NCBI GenBank assembly: GCA_045531795.1
Contig: JAZSET010000028.1
Span: 5,757 to 69,756 of the forward strand
Length of the DNA: 64,000 nucleotides
Direction: 5' to 3'
DNA from: UBA4717 sp045531795
GTDB taxonomy: Bacteria > Bacillota > Clostridia > Oscillospirales > CAG-272
In this document: positions 58,760 through 64,000 of the stretch, one piece after another
Numbering within the stretch: position 1 is the stretch's first letter
Layout: each line of letters starts with the position of its first letter
Made by a program: the position numbers and the translations under genes
The notes under the pieces: generated by a model
Told to the model about the DNA's origin: nothing
The model's input: the letters and a program-made list of their open reading frames with translations, nothing else
Database searches by the model: none

Positions 58760-59341
58760 ATGAGTAAATGTACTGTTAAGGTTTTATCCCATAACGAGCA
58801 GTTTTCAAGACTTATTATCTTACTTGCAAACGAGCTTGATTTTAACGCTGCATTATCAAAAAAAGCTGACGGCAACATTAATATTATTGACTCTCCCTAT
58901 GACTTGCCGGCTGACCTTGATGCTTCAAGGTGCATATATCTTTGTAATGTAGGAGAGGCAATTCCAAAAGGAGTGGATACTTTTCTTGCCAAGCCCTTTC
59001 TGTGGAGCGAGTTCAAAGATTTATTAAACAGAGTGTACGAGCGTACATACGGCTTAATGACCGAAAAGCTCTTGCTTGATGGCAGGGAACTGTTTTGCAA
59101 TAAAAAAAGTGTACTGCTCAGCGAAACCGAGGCAAAGCTTTTTTCCTACCTGCAGAAAAGAGCAAACAAGCCTGTAAGCAGAGAACTGCTTCTTAAAAAC
59201 GTATGGGGGAAAGAAAGTGACAAAAATCCGGCTAACATAACAGACGTTTACATCAATTACTTAAGACAAAAGATGAAAGAGAATTTCGGTATAAATGTAA
59301 TTGAATCTGTGCGTGGAGTCGGTTATATGTACAGGGAATAA
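58760..59341 (+). CDS. OmpR/PhoB-type winged-helix regulator with degenerate receiver
   Basis: A 193-residue regulator. The C-terminal winged helix (~100-192) is clear: LLLDGRELFCNKKSVLLSETEAKLFSYL, VSRELLLKNVWG, NITDVYINYLRQKM, IESVRGVGYMYR. The N-terminal ~90 residues follow the receiver fold but the acidic pair is lost (VKVLSHNEQF) while the Lys-Pro loop (FLAKPF) remains, so phosphorylation is unlikely. No histidine kinase gene is adjacent. It may act as a constitutive or ligand-controlled orphan. GAGG lies 5 bases before ATG 58760. Confidence 0.85.
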   Translation: MSKCTVKVLSHNEQFSRLIILLANELDFNAALSKKADGNINIIDSPYDLPADLDASRCIYLCNVGEAIPKGVDTFLAKPFLWSEFKDLLNRVYERTYGLMTEKLLLDGRELFCNKKSVLLSETEAKLFSYLQKRANKPVSRELLLKNVWGKESDKNPANITDVYINYLRQKMKENFGINVIESVRGVGYMYRE

Positions 59342-59370
59342 AAAAATCGGACCCGGGGGTCCGATTTTTT
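59341..59370. terminator. Bidirectional terminator
   Basis: AAAAAATCGGACCC and GGGTCCGATTTTTT form a symmetrical stem between convergent genes. Confidence 0.88.
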
Positions 59371-60142
59371 AGTTTCCGCATTCTACGCTGATTTCGTTAA
59401 AGGTGTGAAGCAGATCGGGGACTGTGACTTTGATTTTATCTTCGCCCTGTTTGTCAATTATCGCTTCACCTTTATGCATCATAAGGAGCCTGTCGCCATA
59501 GTCAACCGCATACCTTAAGTTATGAGTTACCATCATTGTGGTAACCTTTTTTTCTCTTACGATTTTATCGGTAAGCTCCATTATAATTTCGGCAGTTTTA
59601 GGGTCAAGAGCTGCTGTGTGCTCGTCTAAAATGAGGAAGTCGATTGGTGTCATTGTTGTCATAAGAAGAGCCATTGCCTGTCTTTGACCGCCCGAGAGAA
59701 GACCAACCTTTAAGTTCATCTTGTTTTCAAGTCCGAGTCCGAGAGTAGCAAGCTGCTCACGGTAAAAATCTGCTCTTTTGTAGTTTATGCCCGAACCAAA
59801 AAGGTAGGGTTTCCCCTTATTATCGGCAAGAGACATATTTTCAAGTATTGTAAGATTCGGGCAGGTACCCATTGAGGGGTTCTGGTAAACTCTGCCGATG
59901 TGCCTGTAGCGTTTGTGCTCGGGGATATGTGTTATATCCTTGCCGCCAACGAGAATCTGACCAGATTCAACGGGGATTGATCCGCATACGATATTAAGAA
60001 GTGAGGTTTTTCCGCTTCCGTTTGAACCGACGATAGAAACGAATTCTCCGTCATTTACCTTGAGGCTGAAGTTTTCAAACAGACTCATTTCGGTAACTTC
60101 GCCGGGATTGAATATTTTAGTTATATTTTTAAGTTCAAGCAT
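59369..60142 (-). CDS. trpZ: ABC transporter ATPase, TrpZ-type
   Basis: A 257-residue ABC ATPase: Walker A GSNGSGKTSLLN (~39-50), Q-loop YQNPSMG, signature LLSGGQRQAMALLMTTMT, Walker B FLILDEHTAALDP, switch His in VTHNL. The trio with a BPD_transp_2-type permease and a PF04392-type binding lipoprotein matches TrpXYZ (S. pneumoniae) and related tryptophan/tyrosine importers. ATG 60142 has AAGGAGG upstream; it overlaps the permease end by 8 bases. The Trp T-box upstream of the operon supports the substrate. Confidence 0.85.
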   Translation of the reverse strand: MLELKNITKIFNPGEVTEMSLFENFSLKVNDGEFVSIVGSNGSGKTSLLNIVCGSIPVESGQILVGGKDITHIPEHKRYRHIGRVYQNPSMGTCPNLTILENMSLADNKGKPYLFGSGINYKRADFYREQLATLGLGLENKMNLKVGLLSGGQRQAMALLMTTMTPIDFLILDEHTAALDPKTAEIIMELTDKIVREKKVTTMMVTHNLRYAVDYGDRLLMMHKGEAIIDKQGEDKIKVTVPDLLHTFNEISVECGN

Positions 60143-61010
60143 TCTTCTTACCTCCTTTTTTTGAGGGAAGATTTCCAAGAACAAGTATTACAAGGAACAA
60201 TACCGCTGTTATAAGCCTCATAAGGTTTGCGGGCAAACCGAGTGTGATTGCACTCTGTATGCAGGCTTTGTAAATAATGCTTCCGACCATAACGGCGGTA
60301 GTACCTTTAACAAAGCTTACCTTTTTGAATATTGTTGTACCTATAATAACTGCCGCAAGGCCGAATACCATCTGACCTGTACCCATCGTACTGTTAAAAG
60401 ACTGCTGTTGCTGGCATACAACCGAGCCGCAAAGAGCAACAAGTGCATTTGCGATAACAAGACCTAAAATTTTCATATTTCCGTTGTCAATGCCCAGGGT
60501 GCAGACAAGGTTTTCATTATCGCCCACACTTCTGAGAAGAAGTCCGTTCTGCGTTTTGAAATAAAGGTCAAGTATAAGCTTTACAACAATTGCAATAATA
60601 ACTGCAACAATAAGCTTGCGGTAAATCTGAGGCATATCTCCGAATGGCATCAGTCTGAAAATGGTGTCCTTTCCGATTATGCTCATATTGGAGCCTGCTA
60701 TCTGCAGATTTATTGAGAAAAGTGCGGTCATTGTGATAATACCTGCAAGCAGGTCACGTACTTTAAAGCGTACGTGTATTATACCCGTGCAAAGACCTGC
60801 AAGAGCGCCCGCACACAGAGAAATCAAGAGTGCCAGAAATGGGTTGACATCTGCATTGATTACCACTGCCGTGACTGCCGCACCGAGAGGGAAACTTCCG
60901 TCAACTGACAGGTCGGGGAAGTCAAGTATTTTATATGTAATGAAAATTCCGTAGGCCAGAAGTGCGTATATCAGACCTTCGGTAAGAGTACCGACAAGTA
61001 GGTTTAACAT
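60135..61010 (-). CDS. trpY: ABC transporter permease, TrpY-type
   Basis: A 291-residue permease with about eight hydrophobic helices, of the branched-chain amino acid/sugar permease superfamily. Features: PDLSVDGSFPLGAAVTAVV near residue 32 and LIKxNxNPFLALL-like segments, and AAVIIGTTIFKKVSFVKGT in the C-terminal half. Middle gene of the transporter operon, starting 12 bases after trpX with GAGGT upstream. Pairs with the ATPase gene it overlaps. Confidence 0.83.
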   Translation of the reverse strand: MLNLLVGTLTEGLIYALLAYGIFITYKILDFPDLSVDGSFPLGAAVTAVVINADVNPFLALLISLCAGALAGLCTGIIHVRFKVRDLLAGIITMTALFSINLQIAGSNMSIIGKDTIFRLMPFGDMPQIYRKLIVAVIIAIVVKLILDLYFKTQNGLLLRSVGDNENLVCTLGIDNGNMKILGLVIANALVALCGSVVCQQQQSFNSTMGTGQMVFGLAAVIIGTTIFKKVSFVKGTTAVMVGSIIYKACIQSAITLGLPANLMRLITAVLFLVILVLGNLPSKKGGKKNA

Positions 61011-61022
61011 AATTTACCTCAA

Positions 61023-61994
61023 TTACTCTGCGCTGACTGCAACAGCAACTTCGATAGACTTTTCCGCAATTTCAGCGGGAATTTCAACGCCGAGATTTGC
61101 AGCGGCAGGAGTGTTTGTGTAAATTCCGTATTCGGTGATTGTTTCGTAAGGGATTTCATCTGCAGTAGCTTCACCACGGAGAATTTTTGCAGCCATCGCA
61201 CCAGTCTGCTTGCCAAGCTCAACGTAGTCAATACCTGCAGCTGCGATACAGCCCTTGTTTACCTGCTCAACTTCGCTGCCGTAAACAGGGATGCCTGCTT
61301 CGTTTGTCTTTTCAAGAATGCCGGGGAGTACGCCTACAACATTATTGTCTGTGAGGTTGGAGAGACAGTCAACCTTGTGGCTGATTACTGTATCAACTGC
61401 CATTGTAACCTCGGACTGAGCTGTTACGCCGATAGCATCAATTTCAAAGCCGTAATCGGGAGCAATAGCCTTGTATTCTGCTATTGCAGAAACAGAGTTA
61501 GGCTCGCTTGTTGTGTAGATGATACCGATAGTCTTGGCGTCGGGCTGAAGCTTTCTTATAAGGTCAAGCTGTGCCGCAACGGGGAGTTTATCGGATGTAC
61601 CTGTAATGTTACCGCTGTCAAGTCTCGCCTGAACAGGGTCTGTGATAGCAGTGAAAACAACGGGGATATTTTTGTCCTCTGCTGCTGCAAAGCAAGCGGT
61701 AGCTGCGGGAGTTGCGATGGCAACCATCATAGCAGCGTCGTTTGCCGCGAAGTTCTGTGCTATCTGTGTTGTGATGTTGTCATCAAAGCCTGCATTCTGG
61801 TAGTTTACTGTAAAGTCAGTGCCTTCAACAAGACCTGCTTCCTTGAGTCCCTCAAGAAAACCGATTCTGCAGTTGTCAAGTGATTCGTGCTCGCCGTACT
61901 GTGAAATACCGATTACAGGTATGGTGCTTTTTGCACAGGATGCAAGAGACATAAGCATAACAAGTGCTAAAACAATACTAAAAATTTTTTTCAT
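61023..61994 (-). CDS. trpX: ABC transporter substrate-binding lipoprotein, TrpX-type (PF04392)
   Basis: A 323-residue lipoprotein: signal peptide with lipobox LMSLASC (Cys20). The body has the ABC_sub_bind pattern: IGISQYGEHESLDNCRIGFLEGLKEAG, IAQNFAANDAAMMVAIATPAATA, KNIPVVFTAITDPV, and IGIIYTTSEPNSVSAIAEYK. In streptococci this protein (TrpX) is part of a tryptophan importer. Here the leader T-box has a Trp specifier, so tryptophan is the best ligand guess; other aromatic amino acids are possible. AAGGAGG lies 9 bases before ATG 61994. Confidence 0.85.
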   Translation of the reverse strand: MKKIFSIVLALVMLMSLASCAKSTIPVIGISQYGEHESLDNCRIGFLEGLKEAGLVEGTDFTVNYQNAGFDDNITTQIAQNFAANDAAMMVAIATPAATACFAAAEDKNIPVVFTAITDPVQARLDSGNITGTSDKLPVAAQLDLIRKLQPDAKTIGIIYTTSEPNSVSAIAEYKAIAPDYGFEIDAIGVTAQSEVTMAVDTVISHKVDCLSNLTDNNVVGVLPGILEKTNEAGIPVYGSEVEQVNKGCIAAAGIDYVELGKQTGAMAAKILRGEATADEIPYETITEYGIYTNTPAAANLGVEIPAEIAEKSIEVAVAVSAE

Positions 61995-62060
61995 GGGAAG
62001 TCCTCCTTTGTCGCTTTGCGACTGTAAAAATTATTTAGTCGGTTGTTTGTGATAGAGAAT

Positions 62061-62098
62061 AAAAAAATCCTGTCCCTATGTTTAAAAGGGACAGGAAT
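62061..62098 (-). terminator. Terminator of the T-box leader
   Basis: CCTGTCCC (62069-62076) pairs with GGGACAGG (62088-62095); on the minus strand a run of seven T follows (62067-62061). The T-box sequence lies just upstream and can pair to form the alternative antiterminator. Confidence 0.9.
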
Positions 62099-62322
62099 AA
62101 TAATCCTGCGGTGCCACCCAATTTGTTGAAAAAATCAACCGCTCACCTCGTACCGACATACGAGTTACTCTGTAACGGGAGTATATCCGTCGACTGCTAC
62201 TTGCTAATGCTTTCGGTCGCCCTCATAAGTCCATTCGCCTGTGACCCCGCTATCGCAATTCCACCGTCTGCGACTCTCTATATGCGTTATGACTCAGGTT
62301 ACTACTCTTAATCATAGGTTTC
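62061..62322 (-). ncRNA. T-box leader, tryptophan-type (UGG specifier)
   Basis: The minus-strand T-box word GGGTGGCACCGC occurs at 62119-62108. Stem I shows AGAGAGTCGCAGACGG near its start and GAATGGACTTATGAGGGCGACC at its end; in the usual specifier-loop position the codon is UGG (62233-62231), i.e. Trp. Uncharged tRNA-Trp would stabilise the antiterminator and allow transcription of the trpXYZ operon. Promoter at 62341-62369. Confidence 0.9.
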
Positions 62323-62340
62323 ATATCTGGTGATGTAGGT

Positions 62341-62369
62341 ATTATAGCACCAAAATTATATTTTGTCAA
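62341..62369 (-). promoter_or_regulatory. SigA-type promoter of the T-box/trpXYZ transcript
   Basis: On the minus strand TTGACA (62369-62364), 17-base spacer, TATAAT (62346-62341). Confidence 0.9.
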
Positions 62370-62389
62370 TAGGTATAGAAAATTTTTGA

Positions 62390-63691
62390 TTATTTGGCCT
62401 GGTGTGCGGAGATTGTGCTGTAAATTATGTCTGCTATCTGCATATATCCCGCTTTGGTGGGGTGAACAAGGTCTCTGTCTGAAAAATTGTTTTCGCTATC
62501 ATGGCAAATGGCAGCAGGAACGAAATAAAGATTATTGTAATCTTTGAACATTTCTGTTGTTTTTACCATAAGATTAAAGATTTTGACATCGTTTATATCA
62601 TCGCTGTCTGACGACATATATATTGTGTTTACAATATAAATCTGAATATTTTTGTCAGAGCTTCTGATATTGTCTATTATAGTTTTGATGTTATTTGCAC
62701 TTTCCGAGGGGTCTGTTTTTGCTCCGTTTGTTCCTAAAAATAACTGTACAGCATCGGGGGACACTCCTGCGAGTGAGTTCTTTACATAATAAGCCCAGTC
62801 AAATGTTCGGGTATCAGGATTGTAGAAAGGATTTATGTAATTAAACTTGAGGGGATCATTTTCTTTGTCGCCTGCAGTTAGATATGTAGCCGCAGACCAA
62901 CCGCTTCTTCCCTCAAAGCTGAATTCTCTTACTTTTCCGTTAATATCATTAGAGATAGATTTCATTGTTCCTAACAATGAAAAATTGTTGTTTTTATTTA
63001 TGATTTCGGCTAACCAAGGTTTAGCATTTGTAAGGCTGTCTCCGACAAAGCATATTGATGTATTACCTTTATAGGCGGGAACAATTTTTATTGTTGAAGT
63101 AGAGTTCCACACGGTTTTGTCAGTGATTTTATTTTTCACAGTCAGCGATAACGGGTATTCTCCGATAAGACTATCTGTACCGATAATTTTATATCCGTTG
63201 TCGGTAGTCTCTCCCACCTTGCTTTCCCAAACGAGCTTGTAGCTGCTTGAATTTATGCAGACATTCCTGTTGTATATCTCAATATTTAAGCCTGAGGCAC
63301 AGCAGATTTCATCGGGTAAAAACGCAATGTCAAGCAACCCAATTTCACCTGATTTGTTTTCTTCTATTCCCGTCAGGTGCGGTTCAACTGCAACATAGTA
63401 ACAGACTGAACATGCTGCACCACTTGTGCCATCTTCATAGTCAATAGTACCTATAGTGTGGATTTCATATAGAGTGAATCCGCAATTGCAGGATTTGGCG
63501 TGGTTGTTTTTATCAAATTCAACCCAATCACTATAAATGTGAGTGTGTCCGTTCGCGATAGAGTTGGGCGGGGCTTCGTTTATTTTTCTTGTCGCGAGAT
63601 AATTGCTGAAAAGCACAATAGCAGAAAGTGCTATTGTAACACAGATAAGCCCTGCAATTATTTGCAGGGTGAGTTTGCTTGGTTTTTTCAT
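62390..63691 (-). CDS. Membrane-anchored SGNH/GDSL hydrolase
   Basis: A 433-residue protein with an N-terminal membrane anchor (IIAGLICVTIALSAIVLF). Residues ~48-105 hold a Cys/His-rich segment (HTHIYSDWVEFDKNNHAKSC split; CNCG; CSVCYY), like the repeat found in clostridial surface proteins. Residues ~210-430 form an SGNH hydrolase: FVGDSLTNAKPW (Ser block I), GRSGW, FLGTNGAKTD (block III Asn) and DLVHPTKAGYMQ (Asp/His block V). It likely de-esterifies a wall polymer or glycan outside the cell. GGGAGG lies 6 bases before ATG 63691. No terminator before the trp promoter. Confidence 0.83.
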   Translation of the reverse strand: MKKPSKLTLQIIAGLICVTIALSAIVLFSNYLATRKINEAPPNSIANGHTHIYSDWVEFDKNNHAKSCNCGFTLYEIHTIGTIDYEDGTSGAACSVCYYVAVEPHLTGIEENKSGEIGLLDIAFLPDEICCASGLNIEIYNRNVCINSSSYKLVWESKVGETTDNGYKIIGTDSLIGEYPLSLTVKNKITDKTVWNSTSTIKIVPAYKGNTSICFVGDSLTNAKPWLAEIINKNNNFSLLGTMKSISNDINGKVREFSFEGRSGWSAATYLTAGDKENDPLKFNYINPFYNPDTRTFDWAYYVKNSLAGVSPDAVQLFLGTNGAKTDPSESANNIKTIIDNIRSSDKNIQIYIVNTIYMSSDSDDINDVKIFNLMVKTTEMFKDYNNLYFVPAAICHDSENNFSDRDLVHPTKAGYMQIADIIYSTISAHQAK

Positions 63692-63714
63692 TCTTCCTCC
63701 CTCTCAAGCACGAT

Positions 63715-63940
63715 TTCGTGTAGCAACAGAGGAGGGAGTGTAACAACAAAAAAATGCGTTACCGAAGTAACGCATAAAAAACACACTACTCCGAATCTGT
63801 TGCTACACAAAATCAGCTCTTCTCATAAGCGTGAAAAGGGAGCGTGTATTTTTATCAAAAATAAAATACACACTTACGAGAAAAGCGCTGATTAAATTTT
63901 GTGTAGCATATACATTCTAACACAATACTACACAAAATGT
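63715..63940. repeat. Cluster of nested inverted repeats, no gene
   Basis: GTGTAGCAACAGA (63719-63731) is repeated inverted as TCTGTTGCTACAC (63796-63808), around a hairpin ATGCGTTAC/GTAACGCAT (63753-63774). A second long imperfect inverted repeat runs from about 63804 to 63905 (CAGC...TCTTCTCATAAGCG against CGAGAAAAGCGCTG). TTTTGTGTAG (63897-63906) and CTACACAAAA (63929-63938) form a third pair. No gene lies in the last 300 bases. Confidence 0.65.
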
Positions 63941-64000
63941 CAAGAAACTTTCCAAAAATCCGTACACGAGTTTTTAGTGAAGAGTGAAGAGGTAATAGTG

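Overview
The window comes from a low-to-moderate GC, Gram-positive, endospore-forming anaerobe of the class Clostridia, probably a gut-type Oscillospirales/Lachnospirales relative. The evidence is an alpha/beta small acid-soluble spore protein next to SpoIIID, a GlgC/GlgD pair, a T-box leader, a tandem glycine riboswitch, AGGAGG-type ribosome sites, many TTGACA-N17-TATAAT promoters, reverse rubrerythrin and a mucin-sugar locus. I cannot name the species from sequence alone.

Layout. 0-10 kb is housekeeping and DNA repair: ffh (cut by the window edge) with ylxM, radC, a DinG/Rad3-type helicase with an apparent N-terminal nuclease domain, an RlmA-like methyltransferase, a family 2 glycosyltransferase, and an SbcD/YhaO-like phosphoesterase followed by a YhaN-like ATPase. 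10-14.5 kb holds a tandem glycine riboswitch with a terminator ahead of an alanine/glycine:cation symporter, a PLP enzyme of the aluminium-resistance family, and the ssp and spoIIID sporulation genes. 14.8-25 kb holds recQ and a glycogen cluster glgC-glgD-glgA-glgP plus a GH13 enzyme. 25-28.5 kb is a small regulated locus, an AraC regulator divergent from a GH109-like NAD-dependent alpha-N-acetylgalactosaminidase and an N-acetylhexosamine 1-kinase, followed by tRNA-Arg(CCT). 28.5-36 kb holds a surface protein with long tandem repeats, a DUF378 protein and a four-gene nucleoside-type ABC transporter with a DUF3798 binding lipoprotein. 36-43.3 kb is a nucleotide-sugar operon (wecC, wecB, capE, a nucleotidyltransferase, capF, capG) that should make UDP-ManNAcA and UDP-L-FucNAc. 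43.4-45 kb is tyrS with a PQ-loop protein.

45-51.5 kb is the most interesting part: two back-to-back minus-strand units that look like a conflict/immunity island. One encodes a TIR + NB-ARC (STAND) + TPR protein and, two bases downstream, a membrane protein with two Rossmann-like domains and a C-terminal RyR-like domain. The other encodes a TPR protein overlapping a DUF4037 nucleotidyltransferase-like protein. A TIR enzyme making a NAD-derived signal and a RyR-domain membrane effector would be a prokaryotic parallel to cADPR/ryanodine-receptor signalling; this is a hypothesis.

51.5-58.7 kb holds two two-gene tRNA clusters (Leu-TAA + fMet; Leu-GAG + Ser-GGA). Beyond the terminator of each lies a short element that begins with a copy of the tRNA 3' end and carries a shared hairpin. 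Between the clusters are an S-layer-homology protein, a PerR/Fur gene with a palindromic operator, reverse rubrerythrin, and a ferredoxin divergent from a Crp/Fnr regulator with paired operators. 58.7-64 kb holds an orphan winged-helix regulator, a TrpXYZ-type ABC transporter under a T-box with a UGG (Trp) specifier, an SGNH hydrolase and a cluster of inverted repeats at the window end. All calls are by motif and memory of families; no database search was run.
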